A stretch of DNA of 64,000 bases from DASXRA01 sp963737425 (GTDB taxonomy: Bacteria; Actinomycetota; Actinomycetes; Mycobacteriales; Jatrophihabitantaceae): NCBI GenBank assembly GCA_963737425.1, contig CAVTSX010000010.1:1254869-1318868 (forward strand), read 5' to 3'. Positions 17,003 through 25,153 of the stretch are shown here, piece by piece. The position numbers and the translations under genes were made by a program. Every line of letters begins with the position of its first letter. The first letter of the stretch is position 1. The notes under the pieces were generated by a model. It had not been told where the DNA came from, searched no databases, and worked only from the letters and a program-made list of their open reading frames with translations.

Positions 17003-17497
17003 GTGACAGCCAAGCCGCCCTTCGAGGCCGTCGTCGCCGCGCACGGCGCAACGGTGCTGCGCGTGTGCAGGGCGGTGCTCGGTCCGCTCGACGCCGATGA
17101 CGCCTGGTCAGAGACGTTCCTGGCCGCGCTCAGGGCGTATCCGGACCTGCCGGCAGACGCGAACGTCGAGGCGTGGCTGGTGACGATCGCACACCGCAAG
17201 GCGATCGACGTCACCCGAGCGGCCGCGCGCCACGCGACCCCGGTCGCCGACGTGCCCGAACGCCCGTCCCCGCGCCGCGCGGATGAGCACGATCTCGACC
17301 TTCGTGACGCGCTCGCCGCACTGCCCCGCAAGCAGCGGGAGGCCGTCGCCTACCACTACCTGGCCGGCCTGCCCTACCAGGACGTCGCCACCGTCATCGG
17401 CGGCAGCACCGACGCCGCACGGCGGTCTGCCGCCGACGGGATCGCCAAGCTTCGCAAGGCGTATCCAGGCGTAATCCGCAAAGGAGAAACCCGATGA
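17003..17497 (+). CDS. ECF-type sigma-70 factor
   Basis: The predicted protein has 164 residues. Region 2 (about 5-70: RVCRAVLGPLDADDAWSETFLAALRAYPDL) and region 4 (about 100-155: LRDALAALPRKQREAVAYHYLAGLPYQDVA, then a recognition helix near DAARRSAADGIAKLRKAY) are clear. It would direct RNA polymerase to a small regulon. The GTG at 17003 follows CAGGAC; an upstream in-frame ATG at 16931 would add a basic tail with no similarity. Its stop overlaps the next ATG (ATGA), so it is coupled to ogt. No anti-sigma factor is adjacent, which leaves its control open. Confidence 0.85.
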   Translation: MTAKPPFEAVVAAHGATVLRVCRAVLGPLDADDAWSETFLAALRAYPDLPADANVEAWLVTIAHRKAIDVTRAAARHATPVADVPERPSPRRADEHDLDLRDALAALPRKQREAVAYHYLAGLPYQDVATVIGGSTDAARRSAADGIAKLRKAYPGVIRKGETR

Positions 17498-18084
17498 ATC
17501 TGTTCGACACCTACCCGGCCGCCACCGAATCGGAGTTGCGGCTGCTGCACGAACGCCTGGCCGACAGCGCGGACGCGCAAGGCATCCTGGACATCGCCTA
17601 CCGCACGATCGACACGCCGGTCGGCCCGCTGCTTCTCGCGGCGACCCCGAACGGTCTGCTTCGCGTCGCCTACGAGAGCGAAGGCCACGACCGGGTTCTG
17701 CACGATCTCGCCGCGCAGATCAGCCCGCGCATCCTCAACGCGCCCAAGCGACTCGATGCCGCCGTGCGCGAGATCGACGAGTACTTCGCCGGGCGTCGCA
17801 ACGCCTTCGACCTGCCGCTGGACTTCAGGCTGGCCAAGGGCTTCCGCCTTACGGTGCTCACTCACCTGTCCGACATCGCCTACGGGCACACTGCGAGCTA
17901 CGCCGCTGTCGCCGTGGCTGCCGGCAGCCCCAAGGCGGTACGCGCGGTCGGCACGGCCTGTGCACACAACCCCCTGCCCGTCGTCGTGCCATGCCACCGG
18001 GTCGTGCGCTCGGACGGTTCGTCCGGTGGCTACCTCGGCGGACCGGAGGCCAAGCGCCTGTTGCTGAATTTGGAGGCGGCGTGA
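17494..18084 (+). CDS. ogt: Methylated-DNA--protein-cysteine methyltransferase
   Basis: The protein has 196 residues. It removes alkyl groups from O6-alkylguanine by irreversible transfer to Cys167 in VVPCHRVV. The N-terminal RNase-H-like domain (IDTPVGPLLLAATPNGLL) and the C-terminal DNA-binding domain (AYGHTASYAAVAVAAGSPKAVRAVGTACAHNPLP, with the Arg finger in KAVRAVG) are complete. The AAGGAG site and the ATGA overlap with the sigma gene fix the start. Its stop shares a base with the next start (TGATG). The context indicates an alkylation-damage operon. Confidence 0.94.
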   Translation: MNLFDTYPAATESELRLLHERLADSADAQGILDIAYRTIDTPVGPLLLAATPNGLLRVAYESEGHDRVLHDLAAQISPRILNAPKRLDAAVREIDEYFAGRRNAFDLPLDFRLAKGFRLTVLTHLSDIAYGHTASYAAVAVAAGSPKAVRAVGTACAHNPLPVVVPCHRVVRSDGSSGGYLGGPEAKRLLLNLEAA

Positions 18085-18794
18085 TGACCCGCTGGCAACG
18101 ACGCGTCGACGGCGCGGACTGGGATCGCATCACCTCGGACGTCAACGAGTACGGCTGCGCCCTCACACCGCAACTGGTGAACTCGCAAGAGGCGGGGCGC
18201 ATCGCCGCGCTCTACGACCGCGACGAGCATTTCCGTTCGACGGTGAACATGGGACGGCACCGATTCGGTGAGGGCGAGTATCGCTACTTCGCCCGCCCGT
18301 TCCCCGAGCCGATCGAGGAATTGAAGCAGGCGCTGTACCCGCATCTGCTGCCGATAGCCCGCGACTGGCACGCCAAACTCGGCCGGCCGGCGCCCTGGCC
18401 CGAAACGCTCGACGAGTGGCTCGACATGTGCCACGCAGCGGGCCAGACCAAGTCGACACCGATCCTGCTGAAGTACGGCGAGAAGGATTGGAACGCGCTG
18501 CACCGCGACCTTTACGGCGACCTCGTGTTCCCGCTACAGGTGGTGATCAACCTGAGCAACCCCGGAGTCGATCACACCGGTGGTGAGTTCCTGCTGCTCG
18601 AACAGCGCCCGCGCGCGCAGTCTCGCGGCACTGCCACCCTCGTCCCGCACGGGCACGGCCTGGTGTTCACCACGCGCGACCGGCCGGTCGAGTCCAAGCG
18701 CGGCTGGTCCGCGGCGCCCGTGCGGCACGGTGTGTCGGCGATCCGCTCCGGAGAGCGGTTCACGCTGGCGCTGGTCTTCCACGATGCCGCCTGA
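18084..18794 (+). CDS. Fe(II)/2-oxoglutarate-dependent dioxygenase, COG3826-like
   Basis: The predicted protein has 236 residues. The iron triad is His140-x-Asp142 (ALHRDLYGD) and His215 (PVRHGVSAI), with Arg225 (SGERFTLALVFH) set to bind 2-oxoglutarate, and HTGGEF in between. The layout matches a family of uncharacterised 2OG-Fe(II) oxygenases rather than classical AlkB. Following ogt with a one-base overlap and a GGAGG site, it may be an oxidative dealkylation enzyme for nucleic acid or protein. The role is inferred from context only. Confidence 0.85.
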   Translation: MTRWQRRVDGADWDRITSDVNEYGCALTPQLVNSQEAGRIAALYDRDEHFRSTVNMGRHRFGEGEYRYFARPFPEPIEELKQALYPHLLPIARDWHAKLGRPAPWPETLDEWLDMCHAAGQTKSTPILLKYGEKDWNALHRDLYGDLVFPLQVVINLSNPGVDHTGGEFLLLEQRPRAQSRGTATLVPHGHGLVFTTRDRPVESKRGWSAAPVRHGVSAIRSGERFTLALVFHDAA

Positions 18795-19251
18795 GCCGGG
18801 GCCGCACACCGAGCCCGAACTCGCTCGCCTGCTCCGCCTGGCCCACGAGTTGCCCGCGCACACCGTGACCATCGGTCACGGCCGCCACGAGGCATCCCGT
18901 GCTAGCGCCACGGCGTTTGCCCATGCATGGGAGGCCGACGGCGGCGACATCGTCGCCGTCGTCGACTGGCCGGCCAGCGCCGCGTCCTGGCTGCGACCGG
19001 CGCGGCGATTGACCGCGGGTGCTCCGGACGCGTGGGTCATCGCCGACACCCCGGCCGGATGGGCGCACGTAGCTCACCGCCTTGCGGGCTCGCCGAACTG
19101 GGCGCCGGATCGCACACTCGGTTTCGCCTCGCTCGACGATGTCGACCTCGTGCGGCTCGCGGGCGGCGCCGTGCGCGCCATGGCCGGTGCCACCACGAGC
19201 GGCGGCACGTGGCGCGTCGGTAGCCGAATGCTCGTTCGCGACGACGCGTGA
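18784..19251 (+). CDS. Unknown protein, last gene of the sigma-ogt operon
   Basis: The predicted protein has 155 residues and overlaps the dioxygenase gene by 11 bases. It has an alternating alpha/beta look: VTIGHGRHEASRASATAFAHAWEADGGDIVAVVDWP, then DAWVIADTPAGWAHVAHRLA, LGFASLDDVDLVRLAGGAVRAM and a conserved-looking GGTWRVGSRML end. I cannot assign a family with confidence; the fold could be Rossmann- or periplasmic-binding-protein-like, but no signal peptide is present. Its tight coupling to ogt and a 2OG oxygenase suggests a part in alkylation repair or its sensing. Confidence 0.75.
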   Translation: MPPEPGPHTEPELARLLRLAHELPAHTVTIGHGRHEASRASATAFAHAWEADGGDIVAVVDWPASAASWLRPARRLTAGAPDAWVIADTPAGWAHVAHRLAGSPNWAPDRTLGFASLDDVDLVRLAGGAVRAMAGATTSGGTWRVGSRMLVRDDA

Positions 19252-19255
19252 CCGC

Positions 19256-20212
19256 TCAGAGCGCGCCGAGCAGGTCGGCCTCGATGGCAGTGCCCGGCTG
19301 GCCGCCACGCTCGGCGAGATCGCGCATTGCCCGCTGCACCAGTTCGTTCGCCGGAGTGGGAATCGCGTGCAGGCGGCCGAGCAGCACGACTTCGCCATTG
19401 AGGTAGTCGGTTTCGATGCTCCCGGTTGCCCGGCGGAGGCTCTGCCAGGCCGAGCCGCCCTCGCGGGGCACGACGACCTCGGAACCAGGCCCACCCGGCT
19501 GCACCGTATCTTGCGCCGGCGGCAGTGCCAGCCCGGCCGCGCGCAGGCAGCGTTCGCCCTCGGCCAGTACGAGATCGGCCAACCGCCCCCCACGCGCCTG
19601 CGGACCGCACAGCGCTTCGATGCCGGTGAAGAGGTTGACCAGCAGTTTGGCGTGCTTGTAAGGCATTACATCGGCCCGAACCGCAACGGAGAAGGACGCC
19701 TTCTCGACGCTGGCTGCCAGGTCGGCGAGGAACGGGTCCGGCTGCACGGTACGCGGGTACCCGCCGACCTGGAGCGTGCCCACGATCGGCGCGCTGTGTG
19801 CCACGACGACACCCGGTTCCAGATGGCTGGCCAGCAGCGTGACGCTCACGCCGTAGACGTGAGGGAACAGTCGTAGTGCCTGGCGCTCGTTGTCTATGCC
19901 GTTCTGCGCGCAGACGATGCGCACGTCGGCGGGCGCCGAACGCACGAGGGTGTCGAGCGCCGCGGCGGTCTGTTGCGACTTCACGGCCAGCACGACGACG
20001 TCACCGGCACGGACTCCCAGTCCGGCGGGGTCGGAGTCTGCCTCAATGTCGAACACGTGGGTTCCGGCGCCGTCGATCAAAGTGAGGCCGTGCTGCTGAA
20101 TTGCCCGAAGGTGCGAGCCACGTGCGACGAGCGTGACATCCTCGCCGGCCTGGTGCAGCTTCGCGCCCAGCACGCCGCCGATCGCTCCCGAACCGACGAT
20201 GCACCATCTCAT
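19256..20212 (-). CDS. 2-dehydropantoate 2-reductase family (PanE/ApbA)
   Basis: The protein has 318 residues. The N-terminal Rossmann domain begins with the NADPH motif GSGAIGGVLGAKL. The catalytic Lys lies in PYKHAKLLVNLFTG and the C-terminal helical domain has ETDYLNGEVVLLGRLHAIPTPAN, including the substrate-binding Asn/Ser region. The classical reaction is NADPH-dependent reduction of ketopantoate to pantoate for CoA synthesis. No panB or panC is near, so another 2-oxo acid substrate is possible. It is convergent with the sigma-ogt operon, five bases away. Confidence 0.88.
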   Translation of the reverse strand: MRWCIVGSGAIGGVLGAKLHQAGEDVTLVARGSHLRAIQQHGLTLIDGAGTHVFDIEADSDPAGLGVRAGDVVVLAVKSQQTAAALDTLVRSAPADVRIVCAQNGIDNERQALRLFPHVYGVSVTLLASHLEPGVVVAHSAPIVGTLQVGGYPRTVQPDPFLADLAASVEKASFSVAVRADVMPYKHAKLLVNLFTGIEALCGPQARGGRLADLVLAEGERCLRAAGLALPPAQDTVQPGGPGSEVVVPREGGSAWQSLRRATGSIETDYLNGEVVLLGRLHAIPTPANELVQRAMRDLAERGGQPGTAIEADLLGAL

Positions 20213-20323
20213 GACGTTGCGAGCCTATCGGTCAGAATTCGGCTGCCGTTCACGGCCCGCTTTCTTGAGCAACACACCGATCCGGTCGATATTCGCCACG
20301 GAGCGTCTGTTGATCTCAACGAG

Positions 20324-20698
20324 TCAGGCGTCGGCCTGCGCGTCGTAGGCGATACGAGCGGCCTCAATCTGGGCGACATGATCATCGCTCCAGTTGATGA
20401 AGGTCTGCGTGGCGGCGAAGAGCGTCTCGCCCATCGGGCTCAGGGCGTACTCGACGTGCGGCGGCATGACCTGGCGGACCGTGCGGGTAATCATGCCGTC
20501 GCGTTCGAGTCCGCGCAGTGTCACGGTCAGCATGCGCTGGCTGATGCCTTCGATGTTGCGCCTGAGTTCGGTGAAACGGGCACTTCCCTGCCCGAGGTAG
20601 GCGATGACGTACAGCGACCACTTGTCGCCGATCCGATCGAGGATGTCGCGAGCCCGGCACTGGCTCGGCGGCGGCACGCGCGAACGCAGGTCGGTCAC
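20324..20698 (-). CDS. HxlR-family transcriptional regulator
   Basis: The predicted protein has 124 residues, the normal size. It has a single winged-helix domain with CRARDILDRIGDKWSLYVIAYL at the start, then FTELRRNIEGISQRMLTVTLRGLERDGMITRTV (recognition helix and wing) and VEYALSPMGETLF. I chose GTG 20698 because GGAGGG lies five bases upstream and an upstream ATG adds a tail with no similarity. Cys13 could be a redox sensor, as in YodB/HypR-type members (inference). It is divergent from yceI, and palindromes in the shared gap probably bind it. Confidence 0.9.
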   Translation of the reverse strand: MTDLRSRVPPPSQCRARDILDRIGDKWSLYVIAYLGQGSARFTELRRNIEGISQRMLTVTLRGLERDGMITRTVRQVMPPHVEYALSPMGETLFAATQTFINWSDDHVAQIEAARIAYDAQADA

Positions 20699-20718
20699 GG
20701 TTCCCTCCAGATAACCGA

Positions 20719-20734
20719 GGCACTTCAAAGTGCC
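20719..20734. promoter_or_regulatory. Palindrome, candidate HxlR operator
   Basis: GGCACTT-CA-AAGTGCC is a perfect 7+7 inverted repeat 20 bp upstream of the hxlR start and 107 bp upstream of yceI. A second perfect 7-bp inverted repeat, CAGTTCC and GGAACTG, spans 20775-20801. Winged-helix HxlR dimers bind such dyads, so autoregulation and control of yceI are likely. Confidence 0.5.
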
Positions 20735-20841
20735 GGATTGCCCTCGACGCCGCACCTATCTGACGATGTGCGTGCAGTTCCCAAACGATACCTAGGAACT
20801 GATGAGAACCACTAATGCAAAACCGCAACCGCAGGAGCGTC

Positions 20842-21399
20842 ATGACCAGCACCGAACTGCACATCCCCGGCTACGTCACCGGCACCTGGACCATCGACCC
20901 GGTCCATTCCCACGTCGGATTCGTGATCAAACACATGATGGTGAGCAAGGTCCGTGGCCAGTTCACGTCCTTCTCCGGCACGATCACGACGGCTGCCGAA
21001 CTGCTCGACTCAACGGTCACCGCCTCGATCGACGTCACGTCGGTCGACACCAGCAACGCCATGCGCGACGACCACGTTCGCTCGGCCGACTTCTTCGACG
21101 CCGAGCACCACCCGGCTCTGACCTTCACGTCCACCGGCGTACGCGGAGTCGGTGACCGGTACTGCATCGACGGTCAACTGACCATCCGCGGCGTCACCAG
21201 GCCAGTGACCCTGAGCGCCGAGGCGCCCGAGTTCGGCGTCGGCCCGGACGGCGGCGTCAAGGCCGGATTCTCCGCGACGGCCGAGATCAACCGCACCGAC
21301 TTCGGGGTCAGCTACAACGGGCCGATTCCCGGCGGCGGGATGGCACTCGGCGAGAAGGTGCAGATCATCCTGGAACTCGAGGCCGACCGCGACGAATAA
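20842..21399 (+). CDS. yceI: YceI-family lipid-binding protein
   Basis: The protein has 185 residues. The beta-barrel YceI fold is shown by GTWTIDPVHSHVGFVIKHMMVSKVRGQF, then DDHVRSADFFDAEHHPALTFTST, GQLTIRGVTRPVTLSAE and INRTDFGVSYN. Family members bind polyprenyl lipids in the barrel. No signal peptide is present, so it is cytoplasmic, unlike E. coli YceI. I chose ATG 20842 because it follows CAGGAGCG; an ATG nine codons earlier has no such site. It is paired with the divergent HxlR gene, a recurrent actinobacterial arrangement. Confidence 0.93.
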   Translation: MTSTELHIPGYVTGTWTIDPVHSHVGFVIKHMMVSKVRGQFTSFSGTITTAAELLDSTVTASIDVTSVDTSNAMRDDHVRSADFFDAEHHPALTFTSTGVRGVGDRYCIDGQLTIRGVTRPVTLSAEAPEFGVGPDGGVKAGFSATAEINRTDFGVSYNGPIPGGGMALGEKVQIILELEADRDE

Positions 21400-21411
21400 C
21401 GGCCCAGCTCA

Positions 21412-22689
21412 TCATGAGCTCGCAGGCTCGGCACAGCCGGCGACGGCCAGAGCCGGCTGACCGGGCGCGGCGCCCGGGACGGCCACCCGCGGAAAGGTGC
21501 CCCGCGCCGCCAGGACGATGATCGCCGCGGCGGCGGCCACCACTGCGGCGAACATCGGGACGTCACCGAGGCGCCCGGCCGTCACGAACCGATCGCCGAT
21601 GAACGCGCCGCTGCTGATGCCGATCTGGAAGGCGACGACATACGCGGCTGAGGCCGCGTCCTGCGCGTGGGGCGCCACCCGCAGGATCGCGGCCTGCAAC
21701 GAGACCGGGATCGCAGTGAACCCGGCGCCCCACACGAGAACCGCGATGACTGTGGCGAAACCGCCGTGCGCGAGGCTCAACACGGCCATCGCCGCCGCAA
21801 TCGCGAGGACCGATCCGGAAAGGGCCGAGCCCGGACGCCGGTCGACGACGCGGCCCACGAGCATGTTGCCGAGTAGACCGACCAGTCCGTAGCCGAGCAG
21901 CAGCGCGCTGAGCGCCATTCCGTCGAGCCCACCGTTGCTGCGTACAAGGGGGGCGACGTAGGTGTAGGCCGCGAACTGGCCGACGACCACGACCACGGTG
22001 ACCGCGCACACCGCAAGGACGGCCGGCGATCCGATGATGGTTGTCGCGGCGCGCATGCGCGTCCTCACTCCCGACGCGAGATCGCCGGGCAGCGCGGGCA
22101 GTTCCGGCAGCACTCTCAGCAGCGCGGCCGTGCTCAGTACGCCGGCGACCGCGAGCGCTGCGAACGCGGTCCGCCATCCGGCCAGTTGGCCGAGGGCTGT
22201 GCCGAGCGGCACGCCGAGCACGAGTGCCGCCGCGTTGCCGACGAACACCAGGGAGGTGACGCGACCGGCTTGGCCGGGCGGGGCGAGGCGGGCGGCCGCG
22301 GGTGCGATCGCCGACCAGAACACGCCGTGGGCCAGCGCGCACAGCAGCCGACTGGCGACCAGGGCGGGAAACGTCGGCGCCAGGGCGGCGGCGAACTGCG
22401 AGATCGCGAAGACCGCAACCAGAGCGGCGATCAGCCGATGGCGAGGCATGCGCATGGTCAAGGCCGTCAGTGGGATCGTTGTGGCTGCCGCGACAGCCGC
22501 GTAGCTCGTCAGCAGCAGGCCGACATCGCCTTCGCTGACCGACAGACCGTTGGCGATCTGGGGCAGCAGGCCGACCGGCAGCGTCTCGGCCGTGACGTAG
22601 ACGAATGAGGAGGTGGCAAGGACGGCGATGGCGCCACGATGCATACCGCCGTTCGTCGTCGGCGCAAGGTACTTCCGGCGAAGGGCCAC
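21412..22689 (-). CDS. MFS exporter, DHA1 (AraJ-like) type
   Basis: The predicted protein has 425 residues and twelve membrane helices. The first helix pair reads VTAETLPVGLLPQIANGLSVSEGDVGLLLTSYA, the usual start of AraJ/CmlA-like sugar or drug exporters. A motif-A-like loop (ALTMRMPRHRL) follows helix 2, and the second half repeats the pattern (GLLGNMLVGRVVDRR). The substrate is unknown. The GTG at 22689 has GGAGG too close to it; ATG 22644 is an alternative start. It is divergent from a ROK regulator 43 bp away, which may control it. Confidence 0.87.
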   Translation of the reverse strand: MALRRKYLAPTTNGGMHRGAIAVLATSSFVYVTAETLPVGLLPQIANGLSVSEGDVGLLLTSYAAVAAATTIPLTALTMRMPRHRLIAALVAVFAISQFAAALAPTFPALVASRLLCALAHGVFWSAIAPAAARLAPPGQAGRVTSLVFVGNAAALVLGVPLGTALGQLAGWRTAFAALAVAGVLSTAALLRVLPELPALPGDLASGVRTRMRAATTIIGSPAVLAVCAVTVVVVVGQFAAYTYVAPLVRSNGGLDGMALSALLLGYGLVGLLGNMLVGRVVDRRPGSALSGSVLAIAAAMAVLSLAHGGFATVIAVLVWGAGFTAIPVSLQAAILRVAPHAQDAASAAYVVAFQIGISSGAFIGDRFVTAGRLGDVPMFAAVVAAAAAIIVLAARGTFPRVAVPGAAPGQPALAVAGCAEPASS

Positions 22690-22732
22690 GCCTCCGTATT
22701 AAACTCTGCCAACGAGCAATTTAGGGGACTGT

Positions 22733-23866
22733 GTGAGCAGCTTGACTGGACGTGCGGCCGCGCTCCTCGAGGCGGTGCACGCCAACCCGCGGCTGACGCG
22801 GGCCGACGCCGCACGCCTGCTCGATATCGGTAGCGGCGCGGCGACGGAACTCGTCGCCAAGCTCACCGCCGCCGGACTGCTGAGCGAGCGGCCGGCGGCG
22901 CCCACCGGCGCGAGGGGGCGGCCCACCACAGTGCTGGTCGCGCATCCGAAGGGCCCGGTGGTCGCGGCCGTGGCCATCACCCACGAGTCCTGGCAGGTCG
23001 ACGCCGTCGAGCTCGGCGGTGACGCCATCGCATCGGTCGGCGCCCGACACGACGGCCGGGACGGTGCGCAGACCCTGAGCGCGCTTGCCGAGGCCGTTCG
23101 GCGGCTCAGGCGGCGCCTGCCCGGGCGGGTACGCGGCGTCGGCATATCCGTTCCGGGCACCGTCGTCGCCGGCCGGATTCTTGATGCGACCAACCTGGGT
23201 TGGCGTGATCTCGATCTTCGCGCCGTCTGGCCACGCGCTGAACTCTTCGTCGCCGACAACGACGCCACCCTGGCCGCACTTGCCGAGTCCTGGCGCGGAG
23301 CCGCCCGCGATGCGGCCCTCTCGGTGCACCTGCGGGTCGAGGCGGGCCTCGGCGGCGGCGTCGTCGACCACGAACGCGTCCTTCGCGGCGCCCGTGGCGT
23401 CGCCGGCGAGTTCGGGCACATGCCGTTCGGTGACGCCGGTATCGCGTGTCCGTGTGGTGCGCACGGCTGCTGGGGCACGGCTGTTGACGGCACGGCACTG
23501 GCCCGTCTGCTGCGCCATCGCAAGCCCCGCGACCCGATCAGCTACGCCCGCCGGGTCATTGGCCGCGCAGAGGCCGGCGGACCGGCCGAAGTCGAAGCGG
23601 TACGCACTGTCGCTGCCGCCCTCGGTCGAGGCATCGCCGGCCTCGTCAATGGCCTGGACCCTGACCTCGTCACTCTCGGCGGTCTGGGCGCCGATCTGCG
23701 GGCCATCGCCGGCGAGCCCTTGCGCCACGCGTATCGCGAAGGGCTGATGAACTTCCGGCGATCGAGCCCGCCGCCGGTGGTAGCGGCAACGCTCGGGGAG
23801 GCCGGCCCCCTCGTCGGAGCCGCCGAGGAAGTCTGGTCGCGACTGTGGCCGCAACTGCAGATCTGA
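22733..23866 (+). CDS. ROK-family transcriptional regulator
   Basis: The protein has 377 residues. The N-terminal winged helix (5-60: TRADAARLLDIGSGAATELVAKLTAAGLL) is followed by an ROK domain with VRGVGISVPGTV, a DNDATLAALAE catalytic-Asp region, GLGGGVV and the zinc motif CPCGAHGCWG near 250. The glucokinase-type Asp and ATP loops are partly kept, so sugar binding is likely and kinase activity uncertain. It would sense a sugar or sugar derivative and repress itself and the divergent MFS gene. The GTG start follows GGGGAC. Confidence 0.88.
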   Translation: MSSLTGRAAALLEAVHANPRLTRADAARLLDIGSGAATELVAKLTAAGLLSERPAAPTGARGRPTTVLVAHPKGPVVAAVAITHESWQVDAVELGGDAIASVGARHDGRDGAQTLSALAEAVRRLRRRLPGRVRGVGISVPGTVVAGRILDATNLGWRDLDLRAVWPRAELFVADNDATLAALAESWRGAARDAALSVHLRVEAGLGGGVVDHERVLRGARGVAGEFGHMPFGDAGIACPCGAHGCWGTAVDGTALARLLRHRKPRDPISYARRVIGRAEAGGPAEVEAVRTVAAALGRGIAGLVNGLDPDLVTLGGLGADLRAIAGEPLRHAYREGLMNFRRSSPPPVVAATLGEAGPLVGAAEEVWSRLWPQLQI

Positions 23867-23878
23867 GCGCCGGAGCCG

Positions 23879-24055
23879 TTACCGAATGCTGAGGACGGTC
23901 GTCGGCGTGGTTACGGGCTTGAGGGTCGGTCGCTCGGCCCCCGGAATCGCACGCAAGGCGAAGTAGACGACGACGACCGCTATCACGGTGATGACCACCG
24001 CGAACGCGAACTGCCGCGACGACGGGGTGCCGCGATGTCGGCCGCGTAACGACAC
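23879..24055 (-). CDS. Small single-span membrane protein
   Basis: The predicted protein has 58 residues. A basic N-terminus (SLRGRHRGTPSSRQF) precedes one hydrophobic helix (FAVVITVIAVVVVYFAL) and a short outside tail rich in Thr/Pro. The start is uncertain: GTG 24055 has no good ribosome site, and a longer frame to 24112 is Gly/Arg-rich. No family is recognised. It is convergent with the ROK gene. Confidence 0.4.
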   Translation of the reverse strand: MSLRGRHRGTPSSRQFAFAVVITVIAVVVVYFALRAIPGAERPTLKPVTTPTTVLSIR

Positions 24056-24206
24056 GCCCGGCACCCTATGTCGACCGCCGCCCCCACCGCGAAGGCGCCC
24101 TGACCGGAGCACACATGAACCGAACCGGATGCGCCGGATTCTGGAATCACACGCGTGTCGGCAGCGGATCGGCCCCGTGTACGCTGACTTCGCTTTAGGA
24201 CGTCCC

Positions 24207-24278
24207 GGGCGATTAGCTCAGCGGGAGAGCACTGCCTTCACACGGCAGGGGTCACTGGTTCGATCCCAGTATCGCCCA
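24207..24278 (+). tRNA. tRNA-Val (CAC)
   Basis: The acceptor stem pairs GGGCGAT with ATCGCCC. The D-arm has TTAGCTCAGCGGGAGAGC, the anticodon stem CTGCC/GGCAG encloses TTCACAC with anticodon CAC, and the T-arm has GGTTCGATCC. CCA is not encoded directly after the discriminator. A truncated GNAT gene begins about 50 bp downstream, so the 3' end may have served as a recombination site, although no integrase is visible. Confidence 0.96.
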
Positions 24279-24330
24279 CCCACTACAGGCCCCGGATTCC
24301 GGGCCTGCGTCATTCTTTCTCATCAGCAGT

Positions 24331-24798
24331 TTGCGAGTGCCTGCCCTCCGCAGCCCGGATCGTCCACGGCTGCTACAGAGGGAACCCTGGCGGCTGTACT
24401 TCGCGGTCATGGTCGATGATCAGCCGGTCGGGATGCAGGACCTCATCGGGGTCAGCTTCGCCACCTTCGGAACGGTCACGACGTTCTCCTGGCTCTCTGC
24501 CGACCACCGCGGCCGCGGACTCGGGCATGAGATGCGCGAAGCCGTCCTGCACTTCGCGTTCGACGGCCTCGGGGCGAAGGAAGCAACCAGCGACGCCTTC
24601 GTGGACAACCATGGCTCCAACGCGATCTCGCGAGGCCTCGGCTACGAGCCCGACGGGTCCGACCGGGCGACGCGGCAAGGCGAGCCCACCCCGTTGAACC
24701 TGTGGCGTTTGACCAGGCACACCTGGGAACAGCACCGCAGAGACAACATTCGGCTCCACAACGTCGAGGCTTGCCGGGCGCTCCTACCTTTGTCCTGA
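24331..24798 (+). pseudogene. GNAT acetyltransferase, probably truncated at the N-terminus
   Basis: The frame encodes 155 residues from a weak TTG. WRLYFAVMVDDQPVGMQDLIGVSFATFGTVTTFSWLSADHRGRGLGHEMREAVLHFAFDGLGA covers GNAT strands 2-4 and the acetyl-CoA loop HRGRGLG. SDAFVDNHGSNAISRGLGYEPDG completes the fold. The region before WRLYF (about 50 residues in relatives) is missing and is replaced by a short Pro/Arg-rich stretch just downstream of tRNA-Val. It is therefore probably a remnant left by recombination at the tRNA, although a short functional version cannot be excluded. Confidence 0.5.
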
Positions 24799-25153
24799 AG
24801 CGGCAGATCGCGCTGCACCGAAACGTCCACTTCTCGGCTGAGCGAGCGAATCGTGCGCGTGCCCGTTGCGTGCACCTGGCGATCGCCTGGGCACCATCGG
24901 GACAGCGGTCGTGGCCGCGGCCGGGCTGTTTGCGAGCTTGCGGATCAACAAGCGGCACCGCCGCGACCGAGCCGACCAAGAAGCCAAGGACGATCTGAAC
25001 GCAGCCGTCGCAGCTTGCCGTTCTCGGCCGGCCACGTACCCGGGCGCTTCAATCACTCGACCGCGATCGTGTCCAGCATGCGACAGACCAGATGGCGTTT
25101 GCAGGCGCACCTCGCTCCGACCCGGCGCGCGAGACTGACACGCTCTGCTAGCG
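24799..25153. other. Region without a supportable gene
   Basis: No frame here has a family match or good codon bias over its full length. A plus-strand stretch near 24880-25010 encodes a hydrophobic segment followed by a charged helix (LGTIGTAVVAAAGLFASLRINKRHRRDRADQEAKDDL), which looks like a fragment of a small membrane protein without a proper start. Together with the broken GNAT gene it marks decayed DNA after tRNA-Val. Confidence 0.4.

Noticed and set aside
24207..24798. Active genomic island integrated at tRNA-Val
   Set aside because: No integrase, direct repeat of the tRNA end or mobility gene follows; only decayed sequence is seen.
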